Source: an uncultured Pseudomonadota bacterium
Lineage (GTDB): Bacteria > Pseudomonadota > Gammaproteobacteria > Methylococcales > Methylomonadaceae
Direction of reading: 5' to 3'
NCBI GenBank assembly: GCA_903834465.1
Contig: CAILJB010000010.1
Coordinates: 62,001 to 126,000 of the forward strand
Length of the DNA stretch: 64,000 bases
Shown: in pieces, positions 36,980 to 45,801 of the stretch
Position numbering within the stretch: position 1 is the stretch's first letter
Layout of the letters: each line of letters opens with the position of its first letter
Notes under the pieces: model-generated
The model's database searches: none
Seen by the model: only the letters and a program-made list of their open reading frames with translations
Told to the model about the DNA's origin: nothing
Made by a program: the position numbers and the translations under genes

Positions 36980-39900
36980 ATGCAAAAAAATTGTTTTGAC
37001 GCATTAAATACACCGCTAATCAACGGTGTTAATTTAATTGAAGCCAGCGCAGGGACAGGAAAAACATACACATTAGCGATGCTGGTGTTGCGTTTTGTGG
37101 TGGAACAAAATTTACCGCTCGAAAAAATTTTAGTCGTTACCTTCACAAAAGCCGCCACCGAAGAACTTAAAGAACGTGTTCGATTGCGTCTTGCCGAAGC
37201 GAAACGCGCCGTAAATGGTCAAACTGAAAATATAGATAACACATTAGTACAATGGCTAAACGCGCTGTCTATCGAAAAGTGCGATATTGCACACCGTTTG
37301 CAAACCGCATTATTAACCATCGACCAAGCCAGTATTTTTACTATTCACAGTTTTTGCCAAAAAGTATTGCGTGAACACGCGCTCGAAAGCGGACAACTTT
37401 TTAATGCCGAACTCACTGACGATTTAGCGCAAATTACCCAAAGTTGCGCCGATGATTTTTGGCGAAAACAGCTTTATGAACGTACTGCGTGGGAAGCTGC
37501 GATTTTAACGGCAAATTATGACACGCCTGATAAATTGCTCGATAGCGTTAAAAATATTGGGCATCACGTCACCATTTATCCCACTGAATTAAAAGACATC
37601 GACACGCTGTTAATGGAGTTAAAACAGTTTTTCGATTTGGCGCGAATTGAATTCAATCGTTGCCGCGAGAAATTACACGCTTCGGTGGATAAATTTAAAA
37701 AAGGCGCAGAAGAAAATTTTGTCACGCTAAATGCGTGGTTAAATGGCGATACAGTTCAAATCGATAAAAAAGCGTTCAATTTTTTAACAACAGTCGGCAT
37801 TTTCGAGGCGTTAAACAGCAAAAAAGTATCCAAAAAAAATCAAGATGCCTTTGTCAATGAATTAGGGATAAATACGCAACTTTTCGACACGTTACAAAAT
37901 ACGTTTGACCAATGTGGTTTGATGTTACGCCGCCAATTAGTGGAAACGTTGCGTTACGAAATCGACCAACGGCTATTGCAGCGTAACGCGCTTACCTACG
38001 ACCATTTAATCATTCGTCTCGATGAAGCTCTACGCGGCGAAAATAAATCCGAACAATTAGTGCAAGAATTACGGCAGCGTTTTTTAGTCGCGTTAATCGA
38101 CGAATTCCAAGATACTGACGACAGCCAATGGTTCATTTTCAAATCGTTATTTGCCGCACAAAGCCAGTATTTGTATTTAATTGGAGACCCCAAACAAGCC
38201 ATTTATAAATTCCGTGGCGCAGATATTTACTCGTATTTGGACGCAAAACACAGTGCCAGCGAATCGTTTACGTTAGAAAAAAATTGGCGTTCTCATCCGA
38301 ATTTGGTGCAAGCGGTGAATCAATTATTTCAACGTGAGAATGCGTTTTTTATTGAAGAATTAGAATTTAATCCTGTTGTGCCAGCAAATAAACGTGAAGA
38401 CGGTGAAATTTTTTTAAAAAATAAACCCGTGCCGCCATTGATGCTTTGGCAATTAGTGCCTGAAGACGAATTTTGGTCTACAAAACAACGTAAAATCGTT
38501 GAAACGCAATTTTGTCACGCGGTGGTGCAGGAAATTTTGGCATTACTAAACGATGATTATGTATTGCAACCGGAAAATCGGTGTTTAAAACCCAAAGATA
38601 TTGCGATTTTGATGCGAACCAATAAACAAGCAAAAGCCTATCAAACCGCGTTGCGCGATGTCGGTGTGCCGTCTGTTTTGAACAGTACCGAATCTGTTTT
38701 TACCACGACAGAAGCGACGGATTTACACACGCTATTAAATGCGCTCGTCAATCCAGCAGACACCGAAGCCTTAAAACATGCGCTGACGTTAAATTGGTTC
38801 GCCAGTATTCCGCACGGGCAAGCGTTTTATCGCTTAATCAATGACGAAACGGCATTAGATGCGTGGTTAAACAAGTTTTTAACGTACCACGAACAATGGC
38901 AAAAAACGGGCTTGATGGCAATGATGCACGCCTTTTTAGCTGCCGAAAATGTCACGCATCAATTAGCAAAAAGTTCACTCGCTGAGCGGCAATTAACCAA
39001 TATTTTCCATTTGCTCGAATTGCTACAACAAGCCGCACTCGATGAACATTTATCGCTACAAAAGACTTTAGATTGGTTACGCATTGCGATTACCCATGCG
39101 TTAGATAAAAAAAATGGTGGCAGCGATAACCAACAATTACGCCTCGAAAGCGACGAAGATGCGGTAAATATTGTCACCATGCACCGCTCAAAAGGATTGG
39201 AATATGAAGTCGTTTTTTGTCCGTCGCTGTGGCTCAATAATTATTTGCAACAAGACGATATTGCCCAATGTCACATTGATGGCAAAATGCGTGTGGATTT
39301 AGGTTCGACAGATTTTGAAAAACACCGTGAATTAGCATTAGAAGAACAATGTGCCGAAGATTGCCGCATGTTTTACGTTGCTGTGACCCGTGCAAAATAT
39401 CGGTGTTATTTAGCATGGGCGGATGTGCGAACCGAAAAAGCCGCGAATAATTCTGCTATGGCGCATTTATTTGAATTTGAAAATGCCGATGCCGCAAGTC
39501 AACAAAACACGTTTGAAAATTTGAAGAAATTGCTACCTGATTGTTTTGATTTCAACTGTTTGTTTGAGCGCGAAAAACCTGATGGACATTACACGCCAGA
39601 AATTAAAACGGAAATGTTGCATCATCAAACGCGCCACCGCGATTTGCGTTTTAGTCCGTGGCAAATGAGTAGTTACACAGCGTTATCTGCGTTAAGTCGT
39701 CAGAACACGCCCGATTTACCCGAAGATAAAGCACAAGAACCAGTAGAAATCGCCGCACCGATAATGTTAGATTTACCGCGTGGCGCACACACTGGTAATG
39801 TCGTGCATGATTTGTTAGAACAGTACAGTTTTTCAGATTTAGCGCAAGGCGTGGATATTTCAACGGCGCGTGATAAAGCCTGTTTGCGTTATGGTTTGAA

Positions 39901-40459
39901 AGTCGCGCGACCTGAAATTTTAGATGAACTTTTACAAACCATCGTGCAAACGCCATTATTGAAAAACGATGCCGATTTTTGTTTGATGAATTTGTCCGAA
40001 TCAGCTTGTTTGAAAGAAATGCCGTTTTATTTGGCAACGCAAAAAATTAACACTGCTGAAATTAACCGTATTTTGGCGGATGAAAACAGTTATCAACCGT
40101 TAGACAACAAAACCATAAACGGTTATTTGACAGGCTTTATCGATTTAATTTGCGTCTATGAAAATCGTTATTATGTCATCGATTATAAAACCAATGCCCT
40201 GCCCGATTATGAAGCAGAAACATTGTTACAATCTATGCGTGAACACAATTACGGGTTGCAATATTGGCTTTATAGCGTAGTGTTGCATCGTTATTTGCAA
40301 AATCGTTTGAATGATTATGATATTGAGCAACATTTTGGTGGGGTGCGATATTTATTTGTACGCGGCATGCAGCCAGAAATACCGTTAAGTGGTGTTTATG
40401 CCGTAAGACCTGCAAGTGAAAAAGTTGTGGCATTAGCAGATTTATTTAGTCGCGTTTAG
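36980..40459 (+). CDS. recB: Exodeoxyribonuclease V beta subunit RecB
   Basis: RecB is the 3'-5' helicase and nuclease of RecBCD, which processes double-strand breaks. The 1159-residue protein has Walker A in EASAGTGKTYTLA, the UvrD-type motif Ib VTFTKAATEELKERV, Walker B DEFQDTDDSQW, motif VI YVAVTRAKYRCYLAW and a C-terminal nuclease domain with VIDYKTNALPDYEAE. Length is near that of E. coli RecB. recC and recD, normally adjacent, are absent. The next gene, an ABC permease, starts 12 bases later. Confidence 0.96.
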   Translation: MQKNCFDALNTPLINGVNLIEASAGTGKTYTLAMLVLRFVVEQNLPLEKILVVTFTKAATEELKERVRLRLAEAKRAVNGQTENIDNTLVQWLNALSIEKCDIAHRLQTALLTIDQASIFTIHSFCQKVLREHALESGQLFNAELTDDLAQITQSCADDFWRKQLYERTAWEAAILTANYDTPDKLLDSVKNIGHHVTIYPTELKDIDTLLMELKQFFDLARIEFNRCREKLHASVDKFKKGAEENFVTLNAWLNGDTVQIDKKAFNFLTTVGIFEALNSKKVSKKNQDAFVNELGINTQLFDTLQNTFDQCGLMLRRQLVETLRYEIDQRLLQRNALTYDHLIIRLDEALRGENKSEQLVQELRQRFLVALIDEFQDTDDSQWFIFKSLFAAQSQYLYLIGDPKQAIYKFRGADIYSYLDAKHSASESFTLEKNWRSHPNLVQAVNQLFQRENAFFIEELEFNPVVPANKREDGEIFLKNKPVPPLMLWQLVPEDEFWSTKQRKIVETQFCHAVVQEILALLNDDYVLQPENRCLKPKDIAILMRTNKQAKAYQTALRDVGVPSVLNSTESVFTTTEATDLHTLLNALVNPADTEALKHALTLNWFASIPHGQAFYRLINDETALDAWLNKFLTYHEQWQKTGLMAMMHAFLAAENVTHQLAKSSLAERQLTNIFHLLELLQQAALDEHLSLQKTLDWLRIAITHALDKKNGGSDNQQLRLESDEDAVNIVTMHRSKGLEYEVVFCPSLWLNNYLQQDDIAQCHIDGKMRVDLGSTDFEKHRELALEEQCAEDCRMFYVAVTRAKYRCYLAWADVRTEKAANNSAMAHLFEFENADAASQQNTFENLKKLLPDCFDFNCLFEREKPDGHYTPEIKTEMLHHQTRHRDLRFSPWQMSSYTALSALSRQNTPDLPEDKAQEPVEIAAPIMLDLPRGAHTGNVVHDLLEQYSFSDLAQGVDISTARDKACLRYGLKVARPEILDELLQTIVQTPLLKNDADFCLMNLSESACLKEMPFYLATQKINTAEINRILADENSYQPLDNKTINGYLTGFIDLICVYENRYYVIDYKTNALPDYEAETLLQSMREHNYGLQYWLYSVVLHRYLQNRLNDYDIEQHFGGVRYLFVRGMQPEIPLSGVYAVRPASEKVVALADLFSRV

Positions 40460-40471
40460 AGGAACGAAATC

Positions 40472-41632
40472 ATGAATTACATCGCAATAAAAATGTTAAT
40501 GGGCGATACAGGCAAATATATCGGTATTGTGATGGGTTTGACGTTTGCCTCGCTCATTATGACGCAACAACCGGCCATTTTTACCGGCTTTATCGCTCGC
40601 TCTTACAGTTTTATTACCGATTTAGGTTTGCCCGATATTTGGGTCATGGATACTAAAGTGCAATACATCGATGATGTGAAACCATTGCAAGACACTGAAC
40701 TTTATCGCGTACGCGGCATTAGCGGTGTGGAATGGGCAATGCCGCTTTATAAAGGCACATTAAAAGCGCGATTAGCGGATGGAACGTTTCAAAACTGTAA
40801 CGTCATTGGTTTGGATGATACGACGTTAATTGGTTCACCACCAGTATTACTGGAAGGAAAATTAGAAGATTTACGTCGTAGCGATGGCATCATTGTTGAT
40901 ATTGATGGCGCAACAGAAAAACTTGCTAAACCTGCCCGCGTAGCAGGCGGAAAACAAATACCTCTAAAAGTTGGCGATACGTTAGAACTTAATGACAAAC
41001 GCGCCATTGTCGTAGGCATTGCCAAAGTAACGCGCACATTTCAATCACAACCGGTTATTTATACTACCTATTCTCGCGCCATCAGTTACGCACCACCCGA
41101 ACGTAAACAATTGTCATTTGTGCTTGTAAAAGCAAAACAAGGTCAGGATTTACATAAATTAACGCAACGTATTCGTGCCAACACGGGTCTTGCGGCTTAT
41201 ACGCGCCAAGAATTTATGGATTTAACATTTTGGTATTTAATGAAAAACACGGGGATTCCCATTAACTTTGGCGTATCGGTAGGATTGGGGTTTATTGTCG
41301 GGGCGGCAATCGCAGGACAAACATTTTACAATTTTACCTTAGACAATATTCGTCAATTTGGTGTGTTAAAAGCGATGGGTGCGAGTAATTGGGTGCTACT
41401 GCGAATGATTTTGTTACAAGCATTAGTGGCGGGCAGTATTGGTTACGGCATGGGTGTTGGACTAACTGCATTATTTGGTTTTGCAATGCGGCATTCAATT
41501 TTGGCATTTAAATTCCCCTGGCAACTCTTAGTTTTTAGCGGCACGGGTGTGAGTGTGATTTGTATGTTTGCCGCCTTTATCAGCATTATCAAAGTGATAC
41601 GTTTAGAACCTGCCATTGTATTTAAAAGTTGA
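40472..41632 (+). CDS. ABC transporter permease, DevC/MacB-like (FtsX fold)
   Basis: The 386-residue protein has one N-terminal membrane helix (GIVMGLTFASLIMTQQPAIF), a large extracytoplasmic domain (about 45-260), then three C-terminal helices, the FtsX/DevC arrangement. The NFTLDNIRQFGVLKAMGAS segment is the coupling helix region typical of this class. A good AGGA binding site precedes its ATG. The ATPase gene follows after one base. The periplasmic adaptor normally found with such permeases is missing here; a matching adaptor gene occurs at 54622. Confidence 0.88.
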   Translation: MNYIAIKMLMGDTGKYIGIVMGLTFASLIMTQQPAIFTGFIARSYSFITDLGLPDIWVMDTKVQYIDDVKPLQDTELYRVRGISGVEWAMPLYKGTLKARLADGTFQNCNVIGLDDTTLIGSPPVLLEGKLEDLRRSDGIIVDIDGATEKLAKPARVAGGKQIPLKVGDTLELNDKRAIVVGIAKVTRTFQSQPVIYTTYSRAISYAPPERKQLSFVLVKAKQGQDLHKLTQRIRANTGLAAYTRQEFMDLTFWYLMKNTGIPINFGVSVGLGFIVGAAIAGQTFYNFTLDNIRQFGVLKAMGASNWVLLRMILLQALVAGSIGYGMGVGLTALFGFAMRHSILAFKFPWQLLVFSGTGVSVICMFAAFISIIKVIRLEPAIVFKS

Positions 41633-41633
41633 T

Positions 41634-42314
41634 ATGAATATTGCCGTCCGTTGTGAAAACTTAACAAAAACCTACGACACTGGTGAACAAAAAGTCACAG
41701 CGTTAAATGCCGTTAATTTAACGATAAATTTAGGTGAATTGATGATGCTAGTCGGGCCTTCTGGTTGTGGTAAAACGACGTTAATCTCCGTTATCGCGGG
41801 GATTTTGGATCAAGATGAAGGCTTGTGTGAATTGTTTGGCGAAAATTTATTGACCATGAAAAGCAAAGAAAAATTGCGATTTCGCGCTCAACAAATTGGT
41901 TTTGTCTTCCAGGCGTTTAATTTATTGCCATCACTCAATGCTGCCGAAAATGTGTCTGTGCCACTGATTATTAACGGCGTAAAACGTGATGTTGCCAAAC
42001 GTAAAGCCATTGAAGTGTTGGAAAGTGTTGGATTGGAAGACAGATGGAAATCGTTTCCCGCGCAACTTTCAGGTGGACAACAACAGCGCGTTGCTATTGC
42101 ACGAGCGTTAGTTCACAGCCCACGTTTGATTGTTTGTGATGAACCCACTAGCGCGTTAGACCACGCTAGTGGACATAATGTCATGAATTTACTCAAAGAA
42201 GTCGCGTTACATAAAGACCGCGCCTTAGTAATTGTCTCGCACGATGCCCGAATTTTTAGTTTTGCCGACCGGATTGCAGAAATGGATGATGGGCATATTG
42301 TAAACGTGCGCTAA
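41634..42314 (+). CDS. ABC transporter ATP-binding protein, DevA/LolD-like
   Basis: A compact 226-residue ABC ATPase with Walker A GPSGCGKTT, Q loop FVFQAFNLLPSLNAAENV, signature LSGGQQQRVAIARALV, Walker B LIVCDEPTSALD and the H-loop IVSHDARIF. It energises the permease encoded one base upstream. The ATG at 41634 (MNIAVRCENL) is preferred over a TTG at 41616. Family-level similarity is to MacB/LolD/DevA ATPases. Confidence 0.92.
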   Translation: MNIAVRCENLTKTYDTGEQKVTALNAVNLTINLGELMMLVGPSGCGKTTLISVIAGILDQDEGLCELFGENLLTMKSKEKLRFRAQQIGFVFQAFNLLPSLNAAENVSVPLIINGVKRDVAKRKAIEVLESVGLEDRWKSFPAQLSGGQQQRVAIARALVHSPRLIVCDEPTSALDHASGHNVMNLLKEVALHKDRALVIVSHDARIFSFADRIAEMDDGHIVNVR

Positions 42315-42318
42315 AATT

Positions 42319-43092
42319 TTACTGTTTCTCTAATACTTGCCGACCATTCAACGGTTGATTGGGACGTGCATTGTCAGAATAAAACGTTTCAAACGTGCTG
42401 ATTTGTGTTTTAGACAATTGAATCGGTTTTTTCAAAACATACCAGTTCACACCCTCTGTGCATGGTGGCGTAGTTAATGAGCCTGAATACAAGAAAAATT
42501 TATTTCGGTCAATCGAAGAACTTGGCAATAAATTGATTGGATTGATGGTTACACCTTGAACTGTCACGTCTTGCACTTGGTTTGGCGAGTGAGCCAGAAT
42601 TTTTTGAAATTCAGGATTTACTTTACCTTCTTCAATGAAAACGCCAACAACCGCTAATTTTCCATCTGGTGTGCTATGAACAAAATGAATTTCAGCAGGA
42701 TACGTTTTACCATTAAGAACGTGTTCACTAGGCGCATGTATGTGATATTGCAATAAGCTGTATTGCTCATTACCAATATTCAAACTTCCCGTTGTTGTAT
42801 TAACTTTCAAAGTATGACCGTTGTTAGAAATGACCAACGGTTCTGCCAGGTATTGCATTTTCAACGCATTTGTACTGGCAACTAATTTTGTCGAACCTAA
42901 ATCAACAGGAGATTGTTTTTGTCCCAATCCACATTCTGTATACGGTGGGAGACCGGGAGGAGTAAGGGACGAGGGTATTTCACCCCAAACATTTTGCTCA
43001 TCATAAGTCCAATGTGGTGCATCAGCTGCAAAAGTAACCGATGTTGCCATGCAAGACAGTGCAAAAATTGTTTTTTTTAACAAAGAATTCAT
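42319..43092 (-). CDS. Periplasmic alpha-class carbonic anhydrase
   Basis: Interconverts CO2 and bicarbonate outside the cytoplasm. The 257-residue precursor starts with a Sec signal peptide (MNSLLKKTIFALSCMATSVTFAA) from the ATG at 43092, which follows GGGAGGG. The mature part has GLGQKQSPVDL, the three zinc-binding His in LLQYHIHAPSEH and AEIHFVH, and YSGSLTTPPCTEGVNWYV. All are alpha-class marks. A partner gene of 60 codons precedes it and they overlap in the same transcript. A role in inorganic-carbon supply is likely. Confidence 0.93.
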   Translation of the reverse strand: MNSLLKKTIFALSCMATSVTFAADAPHWTYDEQNVWGEIPSSLTPPGLPPYTECGLGQKQSPVDLGSTKLVASTNALKMQYLAEPLVISNNGHTLKVNTTTGSLNIGNEQYSLLQYHIHAPSEHVLNGKTYPAEIHFVHSTPDGKLAVVGVFIEEGKVNPEFQKILAHSPNQVQDVTVQGVTINPINLLPSSSIDRNKFFLYSGSLTTPPCTEGVNWYVLKKPIQLSKTQISTFETFYSDNARPNQPLNGRQVLEKQ

Positions 43093-43106
43093 ATTCACCC
43101 TCCCAA

Positions 43107-43289
43107 TTAGCAAGTGTGCGTACGGCAAAAATCAACGATATTAGTCTTTTCCTCCGGCTTGGTGGTATCGGCTTTTTTATCTGGCGATGGCGAACTGGTT
43201 GTTGTCGGTTGTGTTGGTTGACTTTGTTCTTCAGCCATAACTGGCGCAAATAACATGGATAAAATTAAACCTGCCAAAATGTGTTTCAT
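43107..43289 (-). CDS. Small secreted protein upstream of carbonic anhydrase
   Basis: A 60-residue protein with a clear signal peptide (MKHILAGLILSMLFAPVMA), a low-complexity Gln/Thr/Pro/Ser and Lys/Asp/Glu linker, and a C-terminal IVDFCRTHTC with two cysteines. GGAGCAG lies 8 bases upstream of the ATG. It ends 14 bases before the carbonic anhydrase start, so the two are cotranscribed. No family is recognised; the mature part is only about 40 residues. Confidence 0.75.
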   Translation of the reverse strand: MKHILAGLILSMLFAPVMAEEQSQPTQPTTTSSPSPDKKADTTKPEEKTNIVDFCRTHTC

Positions 43290-43341
43290 AATTCACTGCT
43301 CCGGAATATTGATGACTAATAATTTGGTATCTTCTGAGATG

Positions 43342-43360
43342 TTCGCAAGATACTTGCGAA
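43342..43360. other. Perfect hairpin between dctA and the carbonic anhydrase operon
   Basis: TTCGCAAG and CTTGCGAA pair around a 3-base loop in the 135-base gap. No T tract follows on the minus strand, so it does not look like a dctA terminator. It could be an operator or a leader hairpin for the small secreted protein gene. Confidence 0.4.
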
Positions 43361-43424
43361 ATTTTACCCAACTGTTTTATTTGACGCGAATTTCAAAATA
43401 AAAATGTAGCATAAATACTACCAT

Positions 43425-44699
43425 TTATTGATTATTTCTATTCAACGCTGCATTCATTTTTTCTTCATCCAATTCGCCTTCCCATTTCGCCGCAACAACA
43501 GTTGCAACACCGTTGCCAATTAAATTGGTCAACGCGCGAGCTTCTGACATAAAACGGTCGATACCCAAAATCAAAGCCAATCCCGCCACGGGAACACTTG
43601 GCACTGCTGATAAAGTTGCCGCCAACGTAATAAATCCACTACCCGTCACGCCTGCTGCACCTTTTGAAGTGAGCAATAAAACACCAAGTAATGTTAATTC
43701 TTGCACTAACGTCAACGGCGTATTAGTCGCTTGTGCGATAAAAATCGCCGCCATCGTTAAATAAATCGACGTACCGTCTAAATTAAACGAATAACCGGTT
43801 GGAATTACTAAGCCGACAACTGATTTAGAACAGCCTAAATTTTCCAGTTTCGTCATAATGCGTGGCAACACGGATTCCGAAGACGATGTACCTAACACAA
43901 TGAATAATTCTTCTTTCAAATAAGCAACAAATTTGAAAATGCTAAACCCTGTAAATTTCGCCACTAAACCCAAAATACCAAAAATAAATAAAATACAGGT
44001 TAAATAAAAACTACCCATCAGCGTTAATAATGGCAATAACGATGCCACGCCATATTTACCAATCGTGAACGCCATTGCACCAAACGCACCGATGGGCGCG
44101 AGTTTCATAACTGTTTCGACAATACCGAATAACACTTGCGACATTTTATGAATTAAACCGACAACTTCTGTGCCGGCACCTTTCATCGCGGCAAGTGAAA
44201 AACCAAACAACAATGAAAATAACAACACTTGCAAGATGTCGCCTTTCGCAAACGCATCGACCGCACTGCTGGGAATTATATTTAGCAAAAAATCCATCAC
44301 GTTATGCGATTTTGCCGCTTCGGTATACGTTGTCAGGCTTTTCGTGTCCAATGTGCTGACATCGATATTCATGCCTACACCCGGTTTTAAAATATGCACC
44401 ACCAGCAATCCCAATATCAATGCTGCCGTACTCGCTACTTCAAAATAGAGCAACGTTTTCAAACCCACACGTCCGACTTTTTCCATATCTTGCATACCGG
44501 CGATACCAGTGACAACGGTGCAAAAAATAATCGGCGCAATAAGCATTTTAATCAGTTTGATAAAACCATCGCCTAACGGTTTAACCGCAATCGCGGTATC
44601 GGGATAAAAATGCCCCAATAATACGCCGAAAATAATAGCGGTGAGGACTTGGACATAAAGATGTTGATATAGTTTTTTAGCAGGATGCGGCAAGGACAT
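43425..44699 (-). CDS. dctA: C4-dicarboxylate transport protein DctA
   Basis: A proton- or sodium-coupled importer of succinate, fumarate and malate. The protein (about 424 residues) belongs to the DAACS family: [41 protein letters not shown] and [22 protein letters not shown] mark DctA specifically among GltP-like carriers. A start at the ATG at 44699 ([12 protein letters not shown]) is preferred over 44729. No DctB-DctD regulators are adjacent, and no sigma-54 promoter was found upstream. Confidence 0.94.
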   Translation of the reverse strand: MSLPHPAKKLYQHLYVQVLTAIIFGVLLGHFYPDTAIAVKPLGDGFIKLIKMLIAPIIFCTVVTGIAGMQDMEKVGRVGLKTLLYFEVASTAALILGLLVVHILKPGVGMNIDVSTLDTKSLTTYTEAAKSHNVMDFLLNIIPSSAVDAFAKGDILQVLLFSLLFGFSLAAMKGAGTEVVGLIHKMSQVLFGIVETVMKLAPIGAFGAMAFTIGKYGVASLLPLLTLMGSFYLTCILFIFGILGLVAKFTGFSIFKFVAYLKEELFIVLGTSSSESVLPRIMTKLENLGCSKSVVGLVIPTGYSFNLDGTSIYLTMAAIFIAQATNTPLTLVQELTLLGVLLLTSKGAAGVTGSGFITLAATLSAVPSVPVAGLALILGIDRFMSEARALTNLIGNGVATVVAAKWEGELDEEKMNAALNRNNQ

Positions 44700-44826
44700 G
44701 AAGGATAACTCCGGATAATTTAACGTCATAGAATGCCAGATAGCGTAGATTTATGCACCCACTCAGCATATAAAAGCAAACGTGCGATAATGTGTCGCTT
44801 CGTCATTCATAACGTCACCATTCATA

Positions 44827-45150
44827 ATGAGCCATTACCAAATTATTCTGTGTACTTTTCCGCAATTCAGCTTTGCAAAGCAATGCGCTCACGCGCTGGT
44901 CAAAAAACAATTAGCCGCATGTGTAAACATTTTGCCCAGGATGACTTCGGTTTATGCGTGGCAAGGAAAAATCGAAACCGCGCAAGAACATTTGCTCATT
45001 ATCAAAGCGCAAGCCAATCAATATGCGGCTATTGAAACATGGCTAAAAAAACATCATCCTTACGACGTGCCGGAAATTATTGCCTTGCCGATTGAACAAG
45101 GTTTACCTGATTATTTAAACTGGATTAGCTCATGTCACGTTACGTCTTAA
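44827..45150 (+). CDS. cutA: Divalent cation tolerance protein CutA
   Basis: A 107-residue trimeric protein with the CutA pattern: LVKKQLAACVNILPRMTSVYAWQGKIE, LIIKAQANQYAAIETWLKKHHPYDVPEIIALPI and the final YLNWI. It is linked to copper tolerance and to DsbD in enterics. Its end overlaps the next gene by 19 bases, the classic cutA-dsbD pairing. Confidence 0.94.
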   Translation: MSHYQIILCTFPQFSFAKQCAHALVKKQLAACVNILPRMTSVYAWQGKIETAQEHLLIIKAQANQYAAIETWLKKHHPYDVPEIIALPIEQGLPDYLNWISSCHVTS

Positions 45151-45761
45151 TTTTTTTAACAGTTTTCGTCTTCAATTCGTCCATTTTTGCGGAAGATTCG
45201 CTTGAACAATTAGTTCGCAATACGGCGGCTTTAAAATTAAATTTGTTTGGCGACCAATTATTAGAACCTGAGGATGCGTTTGAATTTTCTGCCAGCGTCA
45301 AAAACGGCAATACGCTGTATGTGAGTTGGGAAATTGCGCCGAATTATTATTTGTATCGCGAGAAAGTTAAGCTCGAATTAGTCAATGCTGCTGGCACAAA
45401 ACTAGGCGATTACAGCATTCCGAACGGCGAACCGAAACACGATGAATCCTTTGGTGATGTGGAAGTTTTATCTGAAGATTTAAATTTTAACGTACCGCTG
45501 ATTCGCGAAGACCATGGCGCACAAACCATTAAATTACGCGCCTATTTTCAAGGCTGTGCCGAACGCGGCGTGTGTTATCCGCCAATGAATAAAGAAGTGC
45601 TTTTAGATTTACCAGTCGCTCAGCAACTTATCGCATCGCCAGAGCAAACGTCAACGCAAACACCGGGTGTGCTTGTGCCGCTTATCATTTTGTTAATTTT
45701 TTCAGTCATTGTGCTGATTTTGTCTGCGATAATGGCAATCCGCTTAAAGAAATCCGCGTAA
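45132..45761 (+). CDS. Stand-alone DsbD alpha-domain protein with a C-terminal membrane anchor
   Basis: The 209-residue protein has a signal peptide (LIFLTVFVFNSSIFA) and the immunoglobulin-like N-terminal domain of DsbD with both redox cysteines, Cys142 and Cys148 (YFQGCAERGVCYPPM). It then ends in a single membrane helix (VLVPLIILLIFSVIVLILSA) and a basic tail. The eight-helix electron-shuttling core and the thioredoxin domain of full DsbD are absent, and no remnant lies in the 40 bases before valS. It could receive electrons from an unlinked CcdA- or DsbD-type membrane protein and pass them to DsbC or cytochrome c maturation proteins; this is inferred. Confidence 0.85.
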   Translation: MSRYVLIFLTVFVFNSSIFAEDSLEQLVRNTAALKLNLFGDQLLEPEDAFEFSASVKNGNTLYVSWEIAPNYYLYREKVKLELVNAAGTKLGDYSIPNGEPKHDESFGDVEVLSEDLNFNVPLIREDHGAQTIKLRAYFQGCAERGVCYPPMNKEVLLDLPVAQQLIASPEQTSTQTPGVLVPLIILLIFSVIVLILSAIMAIRLKKSA

Positions 45762-45801
45762 CAATTTTTAATTTATAAAAAACTCATAAGGAGAAAAACT
45801 C

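Noticed and set aside
44700-44826. Sigma-54 promoter for dctA
   Set aside because: TGGCA occurs on the minus strand upstream of dctA, but no TTGC element follows at the required spacing.
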